From the NCBI GenBank assembly GCA_945862065.1, contig CAMAWT010000002.1:124001-188000 (forward strand): a DNA stretch of 64,000 nucleotides. Direction: 5' to 3'. Origin of the DNA: Flavobacterium psychrophilum (GTDB lineage Bacteria > Bacteroidota > Bacteroidia > Flavobacteriales > Flavobacteriaceae). Shown here in pieces: positions 44,095 through 51,996 of this stretch (position 1 is its first letter; every line of letters starts with the position of its first letter). A model generated the notes under the pieces. It saw nothing but the letters and a program-made list of their open reading frames with translations. It did not search any database and was not told the origin of the DNA. The position numbers and the translations under genes are program-made.

Positions 44095-44250
44095 TGGCAT
44101 TGGGCAATAGGCATTAGGCAATAGTGAAAAGTAGTTAGTGATAAGTGATAAAATATCTTTTAAAACTCATAAACTTAAAAACTAATTAACTCAAAAACTT
44201 TGAAACTCAAAAACTTTAAAACTCAAAAACTTTAAACCAAATAAAACTAA
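44095..44250 (+). repeat. Low-complexity repeat tract
   Basis: GGCAATAGGCATTAGGCAAT, then GTGAAAAGTAGTTAGTGATA-like words, then repeated AACTCAAAAACTTTAAA units. The complement of the first part recurs at 58480-58620. No gene; the gap then leads to the guaB promoter. Confidence 0.6.
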
Positions 44251-44285
44251 TCACTAATAACTAAACACTATTTACTTTTTTTTCA

Positions 44286-44293
44286 TATATTTG
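44286..44293 (+). promoter_or_regulatory. -7 promoter box of guaB
   Basis: TATATTTG fits TAnnTTTG, 30 bp before the guaB start. Confidence 0.5.
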
Positions 44294-44323
44294 CTCGCAA
44301 TTTAACAATTACTACAAATTGCA

Positions 44324-45796
44324 ATGAAAGCACACACTCAAAAAATTGTCGGAGAAGGATTAACGTATGACGACGTATTGTTAATTCCAAATTATTCTGA
44401 AGTTTTACCTCGTGAAGTAAACATACAATCTAAGATTTCTAGAAATATTTCATTGAATGTACCAGTTATATCTGCTGCAATGGATACAGTTACAGAAAGT
44501 TCTATGGCTATAGCAATGGCTCAAGAAGGCGGAATTGGTGTGTTACACAAAAACATGACGATTGAGCAACAAGCAGCAAAAGTTAGAAAAGTAAAACGTG
44601 CCGAAAGTGGTATGATTATCGACCCAGTAACTTTAGAATTATCTGCAACCGTTGGTGATGCCAAAATGCAAATGAAAGAACACGGCATTGGCGGAATTCC
44701 AGTAATTGACGGAAATGGAATTTTAAAAGGAATAGTTACCAACCGTGATTTGCGTTTCGAGAAAATAAACACGCGAAACATTGTGGAGGTCATGACATCA
44801 AAAAATTTGGTTACCGCTGCAGAAGGAACCACACTTCAAGAAGCTGAAGGCATTTTACAAGAAAATAAAATCGAAAAATTACCGGTAGTTGATAAAAACA
44901 ACAAACTTGTTGGATTGATTACCTTTAGAGATATAACAAAACTGACCCAAAAACCAATTGCCAACAAAGATTCGTTTGGTCGTTTGCGTGTTGCTGCGGC
45001 TTTGGGCGTAACGGCAGATGTATTAGACAGAGCAACTGCTTTAGTTAATGCAGGAGTTGATGCAGTTATTATTGACACGGCTCACGGACATACGAAGGGT
45101 GTGGTGGATGTGTTGAAATTGGTAAAGTCAAAGTTTCCAAATTTGGATGTCATTGTCGGAAATATAGCTACCGCAGAAGCTGCTTTGTACTTAGTTGAAA
45201 ATGGAGCAGATGGTGTAAAAGTAGGTATTGGTCCTGGTTCTATTTGTACCACTCGTGTTGTTGCAGGAGTTGGCTTCCCACAGTTTTCGGCAGTTTTAGA
45301 GGTTGCCGCGGCTTTAAAAGGATCGGGAGTTCCAGTTATTGCTGATGGTGGCATACGTTATACAGGCGATATTCCAAAAGCAATTGCAGCTGGAGCTGAT
45401 TGTGTGATGCTAGGTTCGTTATTGGCAGGCACGAAAGAATCACCGGGTGAAACCATCATTTTTGAAGGAAGAAAATTCAAGTCATATAGAGGAATGGGAT
45501 CGGTAGAAGCCATGCAAGAAGGATCTAAAGACCGCTATTTTCAAGATGTGGAAGACGATATTAAAAAATTAGTACCTGAAGGAATTGTAGGTCGTGTACC
45601 TTATAAAGGAGAATTGAACGAAAGCATGCAACAATTCATTGGCGGACTTCGTGCCGGAATGGGATATTGCGGCGCTAAAGATATTGCAACATTACAAGAA
45701 ACAGGTCGATTTGTGCGCATTACAACCAGTGGCATTGGAGAAAGTCACCCGCATAATGTAACGATTACTAAAGAAGCTCCGAATTATTCGAGATAG
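44324..45796 (+). CDS. guaB: IMP dehydrogenase
   Basis: 490 residues. Converts IMP to XMP, the first step to guanine nucleotides. [20 protein letters not shown] is the N-terminal barrel segment. A CBS pair occupies about residues 95-205 ([35 protein letters not shown]). [19 protein letters not shown] carries the catalytic Cys, and the [10 protein letters not shown] and GYCGA segments complete the active-site flap. Single gene with its own promoter. Confidence 0.97.
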   Translation: MKAHTQKIVGEGLTYDDVLLIPNYSEVLPREVNIQSKISRNISLNVPVISAAMDTVTESSMAIAMAQEGGIGVLHKNMTIEQQAAKVRKVKRAESGMIIDPVTLELSATVGDAKMQMKEHGIGGIPVIDGNGILKGIVTNRDLRFEKINTRNIVEVMTSKNLVTAAEGTTLQEAEGILQENKIEKLPVVDKNNKLVGLITFRDITKLTQKPIANKDSFGRLRVAAALGVTADVLDRATALVNAGVDAVIIDTAHGHTKGVVDVLKLVKSKFPNLDVIVGNIATAEAALYLVENGADGVKVGIGPGSICTTRVVAGVGFPQFSAVLEVAAALKGSGVPVIADGGIRYTGDIPKAIAAGADCVMLGSLLAGTKESPGETIIFEGRKFKSYRGMGSVEAMQEGSKDRYFQDVEDDIKKLVPEGIVGRVPYKGELNESMQQFIGGLRAGMGYCGAKDIATLQETGRFVRITTSGIGESHPHNVTITKEAPNYSR

Positions 45797-45905
45797 GGTT
45801 TTGGTTGATGCCTCAGCATTCTAAGAGCTGTAAATAGAATTGAAAAAGCCCATAATTTTTTTTGATAAAAACTTTTTTTTAAATACAAATGCTTTTACAA
45901 TCAAA

Positions 45906-46037
45906 ATTAGAAGCACACAAACCCGTTCCATAAAGCCATTTTGTCCCGTCATCGCCTTTATCTCCTTTGCCCTTCGGGACTTCAGGAGGATATCGGCTCT
46001 ACCGGGGCTAAACTTGACATTTTACTTTTCAGAAGAT
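45906..46037 (-). repeat. Interspersed palindromic element R5
   Basis: Reverse-oriented copy. Minus strand: AGCCCCGGTAGAGCCGATAT, stem CCTCC/GGAGA, GGCGATGACGGGACAAAAT, and GTGTGCTTCTAATTT at the end. Differs from R4 at scattered positions. Confidence 0.85.
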
Positions 46038-46180
46038 AATTTGTTAATGAGAAAATGAGTTAATGAGTCAATGAGTTAATTAACGAATTTGAAAATTCGT
46101 GGTAAAAATTGAAATTAATTTTTGAAATTGAAATTGACAAAGTTTGTCATTCCGTAGGAATCTCAAAAATGATTTCCGTT
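46038..46180 (+). repeat. AT-rich tail T5 after R5
   Basis: GAGTTAATGAG-type words, then GAAATTGACAAAGTTTGTCA, TTCCGTAGGAATCTCAAAAA and TGATTTCC. Same order as T3 and T4. Confidence 0.7.
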
Positions 46181-46289
46181 GTATAAAAAGAAAAAATTGA
46201 AACAAAACTGCAACAATTAAATATATAATTTACATCAAAAACATTCAACAAATTGAAAGCTCATTTGATGATTTATAAGAAAAAATTAT

Positions 46290-46297
46290 TATTTTTG
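46290..46297 (+). promoter_or_regulatory. -7 promoter box ahead of the cassette-like island
   Basis: TATTTTTG fits TAnnTTTG. It lies about 80 bp upstream of the GTTAG boundary at 46376, so it could drive the first cassette. No -33 TTG is evident. Confidence 0.4.
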
Positions 46298-46375
46298 AAA
46301 CAATAAAAACCAGAAAACTTTCGCCAATCTTGACAAATGGGTTAAAATTGGTAAGGATGTTTCGCATATATACTA

Positions 46376-46386
46376 GTTAGTGGCAA
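46376..46386 (+). repeat. attC-like right half-site (site B)
   Basis: ACTAGTTAGTGGCAAGC resembles the GTTA-type right ends of sites C-F. No matching TAACAG left arm is visible upstream, so it is a half-site or a degraded one and would mark the left edge of the island. Confidence 0.35.
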
Positions 46387-46412
46387 GCTGTTCGCACAAA
46401 AACTTACAAACA

Positions 46413-46805
46413 ATGAAAATCATAAAATCAACTTTATTTATAATACTTTTTGTATTCTGTTTTTCTTGTGGTTCTATGGATAAAGATGACCGAATTGTTC
46501 GTAGAAATGATTTTTTTAATAGATTTTCCAAAAAAGACTTAATTGCAACTGCTGGTTGGAAAATGGGAGAAGATAAATTATTATTAAGAAGAAATAAAAC
46601 ATTTAGAATTTACTCTAAAGTTTTCGGTGTTGTGAATTCTGGTTATTATTCTGGAAAATACGAAATTTCAAATGACACTTTAAAATTAAAATATACAAAT
46701 AATCATAAATTATCATATGATGAATTATATTTTAGTAAAGAAGATAGTTGTGAAGTATTGAAATGCTCTAAAAAAACATTTTATATAGAAAAGCAAACTA
46801 ATTAA
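46413..46805 (+). CDS. Small lipoprotein of unknown function (cassette 1)
   Basis: 130 residues from the ATG at 46413, which gives a lipoprotein signal (MKIIKSTLFIILFVFCFSCG, Cys at 19). The GTG-started extension to 46380 runs into site B and is unlikely. The body is a compact beta-rich domain (LLLRRNKTFRIYSKVFGVVN, SGYYSGKYEISNDTLKLKYT), the pattern of small bacterial lipocalin-like or META-like lipoproteins that end in IEKQTN. Ends about 70 bp before attC-like site C. Function unknown. Confidence 0.8.
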   Translation: MKIIKSTLFIILFVFCFSCGSMDKDDRIVRRNDFFNRFSKKDLIATAGWKMGEDKLLLRRNKTFRIYSKVFGVVNSGYYSGKYEISNDTLKLKYTNNHKLSYDELYFSKEDSCEVLKCSKKTFYIEKQTN

Positions 46806-46875
46806 ATAACTGAAAACTGGAAACAGTAAACTGGAAAAGAAAATGGAAAATTAGAAATGTTTAATATTCAGCCAG

Positions 46876-47008
46876 CCACTAACAGCCGTTTCAAGAAATG
46901 GCAAAAATTGTGCAAAATTCACATTTTTCTTTCGCAAGAATTTTTATCTTTAACGGAAAATATGTCGTTACGAAGTTCGCCACTTCATGAAGCGGCGGAA
47001 CGTTATAT
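46876..47008 (+). repeat. attC-like imperfect palindrome (site C)
   Basis: Starts CCACTAACAG and ends CGTTATATG. Left arm GCCGTTTCAAGAAATGGC (46885-46902) and right arm GCCACTTCATGAAGCGGC (46979-46996) pair at 15 of 18 positions, with one G.T wobble and two mismatches. The 76-bp spacer is AT-rich. Lies behind the lipoprotein stop codon, in plus orientation. Confidence 0.7.
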
Positions 47009-47088
47009 GATACCCTTGAGCTACACAGACCGCTGAAAAAATCGTATAAAAAACGAAATCCCAATTTCAAAAAAACTACATTTGCAAT

Positions 47089-47415
47089 ATGAAAAATTTT
47101 TGGTTTATATTTTCAATATTCTTATTATCACTTACGGTTTATCCGTGTAGTGAAAATGACAATTGCGAAAAAAACATAAATTCAGAAGTTTGCAAAGCCG
47201 AAAATCAAAAAAATAAAACCCAAGAACCTGAACATTGTACTCCTTTTTGTAATTGTTCACATTGTCCAGCTTCTGTATTTTTCATCAATAACGTTTCTTA
47301 TACTCTAAAAAAGAAAGTGATATTGTTTCAAGAAGAAAAACTTTTAAGTTTTTACACTTCTATCTACACTAAAAAAATTGCCGACAAAATTTGGCAACCG
47401 CCCAAAATTAGTTAA
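47089..47415 (+). CDS. Small exported Cys-rich protein (DUF6660-like), likely metal-related
   Basis: 108 residues with a signal-like N-terminus (residues 1-19). Seven Cys follow (PCSENDNC, VCKAENQ, HCTPFCNCSHCP), with the HCTPFCNCSHCP run resembling a metal-binding knot. I recall this as DUF6660, found upstream of metal-linked TonB receptors, but cannot verify. A TACATTTG box 5 bp before the start could mean a leaderless or very short leader mRNA. First gene of a set with the TonB receptor (90 bp later) and the CDF-like protein. Confidence 0.75.
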   Translation: MKNFWFIFSIFLLSLTVYPCSENDNCEKNINSEVCKAENQKNKTQEPEHCTPFCNCSHCPASVFFINNVSYTLKKKVILFQEEKLLSFYTSIYTKKIADKIWQPPKIS

Positions 47416-47423
47416 TAAAAAAA

Positions 47424-47471
47424 TGTGCTTCGCACAAAAAAAATCACTTTCAGTGCTTCGCACCGAAAGTG
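47424..47471 (+). terminator. Two TTCG-loop hairpins between the Cys-rich and TonB genes
   Basis: TGTGCTTCGCACA (47424-47436), then CACTTTCaGTGC-TTCG-GCACcGAAAGTG-type stem at 47445-47471. Both loops are the stable TTCG tetraloop. The second is followed by a T-rich stretch, so it may attenuate the transcript or act as an RNA-processing point. Confidence 0.55.
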
Positions 47472-47504
47472 TTCCTTTATTTTATTTAACTAATATCTAT
47501 CAAA

Positions 47505-49472
47505 ATGACAAAATTTATATTGCCATTACTATTGCTTTTTAGCGTTTGCACAATGGCACAAGTCAAAAACGACACCATAAAGAAAGAAAAAGAACCAGAA
47601 GAACTTGAAGAAGTTCGCATACAATCTACAAGAACAAGCCGAACAATTCGCAATACACCAACACGAATTGAAACCATCGATGCCGAAGAATTAGAAGAAA
47701 AATCAAATATGAAACCTTCAAATGTTTCAATGGTTTTGCACGAAAGCACAGGTTTGCAAGTACAACAAACATCGGCTACCAGCGGAAATGCAAGTATTCG
47801 AGTGCAAGGTTTAGACGGTCGATACACCCAACTTCTCAAAGACGGTTATCCTAATTTTGGAAACTTTGCCAGCGGTTTAAGCATTCTCGAAATTCCACCG
47901 TTGGACTTAAAACAAGTCGAAGTTATAAAAGGTCCTGCTTCCACTCTATTTGGTGGCGGAGCAATTGCAGGAGTTGTAAATTTCATTTCCAAAACACCTA
48001 AAGAAAAAGGCGAATATAATTTTATAATCAATCAATCAAATATTGGTCAATCAAACTTTGGCGGTTACGCATCACAGCGAAAAGGAAAATTTGGTTATGC
48101 CGTTTTAGGATTGTTAAACCTTCAAAAATCGTATGATGTAGATAATGACGATTTCTCTGAAGTACCTAAATCCAATAATTTTACAATCAACCCAAGAATT
48201 TTTTATTATCCAAACGAAACGACAACTTTTATGTTGGGAAACAGTTTCACAAAAGGAACAATGAAAGGCGGAGATATGAATGTTATTGCAGGAAATGCTG
48301 ATACTTTTCATACTTATTTCGAGCAAAATGAAACCATCAGAAACACAACTACATTTGAATTTGATAAAAAATTTACTGAAAATAATAGCTTCAAACTCAA
48401 ACAAAGTTTAAGTTTCTTTGATAGAAAAATCAATATTCCAGATTATGAATTTGCAGGTTTCAATACCAACATTTTTACTGACGCTTCCTATCTTTGGACA
48501 ACAAAAAAGCAAACAATCATTACAGGTTTAAACTATCAATACGACGATTTTAAACAAAGTAACATTTCAACACTCAATGCAAAATCCAATACAATTGGTG
48601 CATACATTCAACAAACTTGGGATATTTCACAAGATATAAAACTCGAAAACGGATTGCGAATTGACAACGTAAATTATTCAAATCCAAATTTTTCAAAAAA
48701 TCAAATGTTTGTTTTGCCAAAAGTTTCGGCATTGTTCAAATTCAATAACAAATGGAGTTCAAGAATTGGTGGTGGATTAGGTTACAAAATCCCAACCATT
48801 TTTACCGAACAAACCGAAACAAACCAATATCAAAACGTTTTGGCTCTCAATAATGTTGAAGCGGAAAGAAGTATTGGCGGAACGACTGATGTCAATTTCA
48901 AAACAAATCTTGCAGACGATTTTGTTTTCAGCATCAACCAAATGTTTTTTGTAACTCAAATTAACAAACCATTAATTTTGCAAAACAGCGGTGTAAATAC
49001 TTTCTTTATCAATGCAGATAAACCAGTAATAAGTAACGGATTTGAAACCAACTTAAAATTTATTTTCAAAGAAGATTTAAAATTTTTCGTGGGTTACACA
49101 TTTACAAACGCCAAAGCAAAATATCTAACCTCTAATCAGTTTTTACCATTATTACCTAAAAACAAATTAAATATGGCGTTGATTTTTGAAAAAGAAAACA
49201 ATTTTAAACTCGGTTTAGAAGGTTTTTTTACCGACCAGCAATTTCTTTACAACGGAACACAAACACCAACATTTTGGGAATTTGGGTTTATGGCAGAAAA
49301 AACATTGTGGAAAAACTATTCATTCTTCATCAACTTTGAGAACTTTACCGACACACGCCAAAGCAATTACAAACCAGTTGTAAACGGCTCACACAACAAC
49401 CCAACTTTTGACGATATTTGGACACATACAGAAGGAGCAACAATAAACGGTGGCATAAAACTAAAATTCTAA
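47505..49472 (+). CDS. TonB-dependent outer-membrane receptor
   Basis: 655 residues, signal peptide 1-19 (cleavage after MA). A plug domain spans about 30-160, with RVQGLDGRYTQLLKDGYPNF and QVEVIKGPASTLFGGGAIAGVVNFI as the standard plug signatures. The barrel follows and closes with an aromatic-ended strand (GGIKLKF). No CarboxypepD_reg domain precedes the plug, so this is a classic siderophore- or metal-type receptor, not a SusC. Substrate is probably a metal ion or chelate, from the adjoining Cys-rich and CDF-like genes (inference). Confidence 0.92.
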   Translation: MTKFILPLLLLFSVCTMAQVKNDTIKKEKEPEELEEVRIQSTRTSRTIRNTPTRIETIDAEELEEKSNMKPSNVSMVLHESTGLQVQQTSATSGNASIRVQGLDGRYTQLLKDGYPNFGNFASGLSILEIPPLDLKQVEVIKGPASTLFGGGAIAGVVNFISKTPKEKGEYNFIINQSNIGQSNFGGYASQRKGKFGYAVLGLLNLQKSYDVDNDDFSEVPKSNNFTINPRIFYYPNETTTFMLGNSFTKGTMKGGDMNVIAGNADTFHTYFEQNETIRNTTTFEFDKKFTENNSFKLKQSLSFFDRKINIPDYEFAGFNTNIFTDASYLWTTKKQTIITGLNYQYDDFKQSNISTLNAKSNTIGAYIQQTWDISQDIKLENGLRIDNVNYSNPNFSKNQMFVLPKVSALFKFNNKWSSRIGGGLGYKIPTIFTEQTETNQYQNVLALNNVEAERSIGGTTDVNFKTNLADDFVFSINQMFFVTQINKPLILQNSGVNTFFINADKPVISNGFETNLKFIFKEDLKFFVGYTFTNAKAKYLTSNQFLPLLPKNKLNMALIFEKENNFKLGLEGFFTDQQFLYNGTQTPTFWEFGFMAEKTLWKNYSFFINFENFTDTRQSNYKPVVNGSHNNPTFDDIWTHTEGATINGGIKLKF

Positions 49473-49483
49473 ATAATTAAAAA

Positions 49484-50107
49484 ATGGAAACAAATAAATT
49501 ATATAGTAAAGCATTATTAATAGCTCAATTTGTTGTTATTTACAACATTATCGAGGGAATAATATCAATGTTTTTAGGATATGAAAACGAAAGTTTAACA
49601 CTTTTCGGGTTTGGAGTAGATAGTTTTATCGAAGTAGCTTCAAATCTTGGAGTAGTTTTTATGATAAGACGAATACAACAAAACCCAAATAGCGACAAAT
49701 CTACATTTGAAGTAAAGGCACTAAAAATAACAGGTTGGGGATTTTATCTTTTAAGTGTTAGTTTGTTAATCGGAATTATCATAAACATATATAAAAAACA
49801 TCTTCCTGAAAACACAATTTTTGGAGTAATAATATCAATCATATCAATTATTGTTATGGCTTATGTATCCTATAATCAATTAACAATCGGAAAAAAACTT
49901 AATTCAGAACCAATTATTGCAGATGCAAAATGTACCATTATTTGCATATATATGAGTATCGTTTTATTACTATCGAGTGCCGTTTATTACTATACAGGAT
50001 TTGCCTATACAGATAGTTTAGGTGCATTATGCTTAATTTATTTTTCTTTTCAAGAAGGCAAAGAGTGTTTTGAAAAGGCAAATGGAAAATCAACCTGCAA
50101 ATGTTAA
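49484..50107 (+). CDS. Cation-diffusion-facilitator-like membrane protein with altered metal site
   Basis: 207 residues with five to six membrane helices, resembling the CDF (cation efflux) transmembrane domain but without the cytoplasmic C-terminal domain. The helix 2 site reads FGVDSFIEVASN; the helix 5 HxxxD motif is replaced by ADAKCTIICIYMS, so metal-site residues differ from ordinary zinc exporters. Ends CKC. Starts 11 bp after the TonB receptor gene, so probably co-transcribed. It may move another ion or act as a partner protein. Confidence 0.82.
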   Translation: METNKLYSKALLIAQFVVIYNIIEGIISMFLGYENESLTLFGFGVDSFIEVASNLGVVFMIRRIQQNPNSDKSTFEVKALKITGWGFYLLSVSLLIGIIINIYKKHLPENTIFGVIISIISIIVMAYVSYNQLTIGKKLNSEPIIADAKCTIICIYMSIVLLLSSAVYYYTGFAYTDSLGALCLIYFSFQEGKECFEKANGKSTCKC

Positions 50108-50138
50108 TATAAAGTTTACAAAAAAGTAAAATTTTAAT

Positions 50139-50146
50139 TATTTTTG
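50139..50146 (+). promoter_or_regulatory. -7 promoter box of the 243-aa gene
   Basis: TATTTTTG (TAnnTTTG), 31 bp before the start codon. Suggests the gene is transcribed separately from the TonB/CDF set. Confidence 0.5.
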
Positions 50147-50177
50147 ACACATAGTAATCAATTAAAAAACTGAAAAT

Positions 50178-50909
50178 ATGGCTTCTACATCAGAAACAGG
50201 ACATGCAAAAAATGTTGCAAATCTTCAAGATTTAATTTCATTCGTAACAGGTTACGGAGCAACGTACAACCCAACCAAAAACGCACTAAAGTTGCCACAA
50301 CTTAACGCATTATACACAGCATCGCAAACAAGTTTAGCCGATGTTATAACAAAAAACACAGCTTACAATAATAAAGTAAACGAAAGAGTAAACGCTTTCA
50401 GCGGTTTAAAACCGTTATCAACTCGATTAGTAAATGCGTTAGAAACAACCGATGCAACTGACCAAATGATTAAAGATGCAAAAGGTTTTAACCGCAAGTT
50501 ACAAGGCAAAAGAGCATCAACTGCTACAACACCAATCGACCCAAATACACCAGCTCCAGCAACCATTTCAACAAGTCAGCAATCGTATGACCAACAAATA
50601 CAACATCTATCAGGTCTAATTTCTGTTTTACAATCAGAACCAAGTTATGCACCAAACGAAACCGCTTTAGCAGTTGCAACACTTACAGCATTACAAGCAG
50701 ACCTAACCGCCAAAAATAACGGTGTTGCTACTGCATACACAAATATCAGCAATTCAAGAATAGCAAGAAACAATACATTATATGGAGCAGATACAGGATT
50801 AGTTGAAATAGCAACCGAAGTAAAGAAATACATCAAATCACTTTTCGGAGCATCAAGTCCAGAATTTGCACAAGTAAAAGGAATAGAATTTAAGAAAGCG
50901 AAAAAATAA
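50178..50909 (+). CDS. Conserved Bacteroidota protein of unknown function (243 aa)
   Basis: Begins MASTSETGHAKNVANLQDLI, a start I recognise from a multi-copy family in Bacteroidota without a known function. No signal peptide or membrane helix. Two similar halves, each a long helix run with Ala/Thr/Asn-rich segments (LNALYTASQTSLADVITKNT; LTALQADLTAKNNGVATAYT), separated by a Pro/Thr-rich linker (PIDPNTPAPATIST) around residue 120. This suggests a coiled bundle duplication. The C-terminus is basic (GIEFKKAKK). It has its own promoter and is followed by the heptad repeat. Role unknown. Confidence 0.75.
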   Translation: MASTSETGHAKNVANLQDLISFVTGYGATYNPTKNALKLPQLNALYTASQTSLADVITKNTAYNNKVNERVNAFSGLKPLSTRLVNALETTDATDQMIKDAKGFNRKLQGKRASTATTPIDPNTPAPATISTSQQSYDQQIQHLSGLISVLQSEPSYAPNETALAVATLTALQADLTAKNNGVATAYTNISNSRIARNNTLYGADTGLVEIATEVKKYIKSLFGASSPEFAQVKGIEFKKAKK

Positions 50910-50949
50910 CATAACCAAAAACAGAAAAGTATAACCCGCTTTTGAGATT

Positions 50950-51165
50950 ATGCAAACCGCTAAAAGAAATATTTTAAACGCAAAAAGAATTGTTTGCACC
51001 GCAAACAAACTTATTGCTATCGCAATAAGTTTTATCTTATTTGCGTTTAGATTTATTTCAACCGCATTTAGAATTATTCAATCCGCAGAAAGAAATATGA
51101 CTTACGCATTTAGAAATATAGCTTCCGCAAACAGAATAATAACAACCGCTAATTGGAACGAAAAA
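50950..51165 (+). repeat. 21-bp (7-codon) tandem repeat array
   Basis: About nine to ten imperfect 21-bp units with GCA/GCT at codon 2, AGA commonly at codon 4 and ATT/ATA commonly at codon 6 of each unit. One frame translates as ALA-rich heptads (x-A-x-R-x-I-x; for example SAERNMT, YAFRNIA, SANRIIT). The frame runs from 50950 to 51219 and ends inside attC-like site D. 21 bp equals two helical turns, so a DNA-level role (bending or protein binding) is possible as well as a peptide. Confidence 0.75.
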
Positions 51166-51176
51166 AAAGGGCATCA

Positions 51177-51308
51177 TATAACAGCGGTTTCCCAAAATGT
51201 GGGCTTTGGTGCTTTCTGAATGTTGGTTTTGTACTTGCAAAGTTTGGTCTTAAACCGAAAGTTAAGGATTACTTAATCCCACACTTCGGGAAGCCACGGG
51301 ACGTTATA
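51177..51308 (+). repeat. attC-like imperfect palindrome (site D)
   Basis: Starts CATATAACAG and ends GACGTTATAG. The outer hexamers TATAAC and GTTATA are exact inverses. Left arm GCGGTTTCCCAAAATGTGGG (51184-51203) pairs with right arm CCCACACTTCGGGAAGCCAC (51278-51297). Same pattern as site E, with different arm bases. Confidence 0.72.
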
Positions 51309-51354
51309 GGCAATTTTTCCGAAACGAACCGTATAAAGAACTTTGACAATAAAA

Positions 51355-51930
51355 ATGACAAAAGAGGACAAACTATCTTTATTTTTTAGCAATGAATTTC
51401 CTTTTAATAAAGAAGGTTTGGCAGAATTTGTAAATACTTTTGTTAAGAAATCTTATAAAAAAGGAAGTGTTATTTTAGAAAATGGCAAAACCGAAAATGA
51501 ATTACGTTTTCTAGACAACGGAATCATTCGAGAATATTATGCGACCAATGACAAAGAAAAAAATATCAATTTCTACACCGAACCTATTTTTATCACAGAT
51601 TTCTCTTCATTTACAAATTCAACTTCGACAAAAAAATATCAAGAAACTTTGACAGATGTAGAATTAAGGGTTTTATGCAAAGAAAAATTCTTGGAATTTA
51701 CCAATCAATATAATTGTGGAAAGCTATTTATAGAAACTATTTTTCAACGAATTCTTGTAAATAAAGAAAATGAAGAGTTTAACCACTTTGTAAACACTGC
51801 AGAAGAGTTGTACTTGGACATTATGAAAACGAAACCGAATTGGCTGCTTCACATTCCTCAATATCATATTGCCTCTTATTTAGGAATTACACCAGAAACA
51901 TTAAGTAGGATTCGAAAACGAATTTCTTGA
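51355..51930 (+). CDS. Crp/Fnr-family transcription regulator
   Basis: 191 residues from the ATG at 51355. An N-terminal cyclic-nucleotide-binding fold (residues about 15-130: KKGSVILENGKTENELRFLDNG, REYYATNDKEKNINFY) is followed by a C-terminal winged helix-turn-helix ending with IASYLGITPETLSRIRKR. Such Bacteroidota regulators usually act on the adjoining gene, here the MBL hydrolase 66 bp downstream. No ligand can be read from sequence. First gene of the module between sites D and E. Confidence 0.88.
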   Translation: MTKEDKLSLFFSNEFPFNKEGLAEFVNTFVKKSYKKGSVILENGKTENELRFLDNGIIREYYATNDKEKNINFYTEPIFITDFSSFTNSTSTKKYQETLTDVELRVLCKEKFLEFTNQYNCGKLFIETIFQRILVNKENEEFNHFVNTAEELYLDIMKTKPNWLLHIPQYHIASYLGITPETLSRIRKRIS

Positions 51931-51996
51931 TTTCAATCAATGGAAAGAAAAGTAAAACTAACCAACTTTGCACTTTCAAATTAAAAATTTAAAAAA

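Noticed and set aside
47486..47839. Minus-strand frame of 117 codons at the TonB gene start
   Set aside because: Shadow of the receptor N-terminus; the plus-strand signal peptide and plug are clear.
50950..51165. CRISPR array
   Set aside because: Units are 21 bp with no spacers and high divergence, and no cas genes are nearby.
50950..51219. Ordinary 89-residue protein gene
   Set aside because: The frame is almost entirely a heptad repeat and ends inside site D; I report the repeat and leave translation open.
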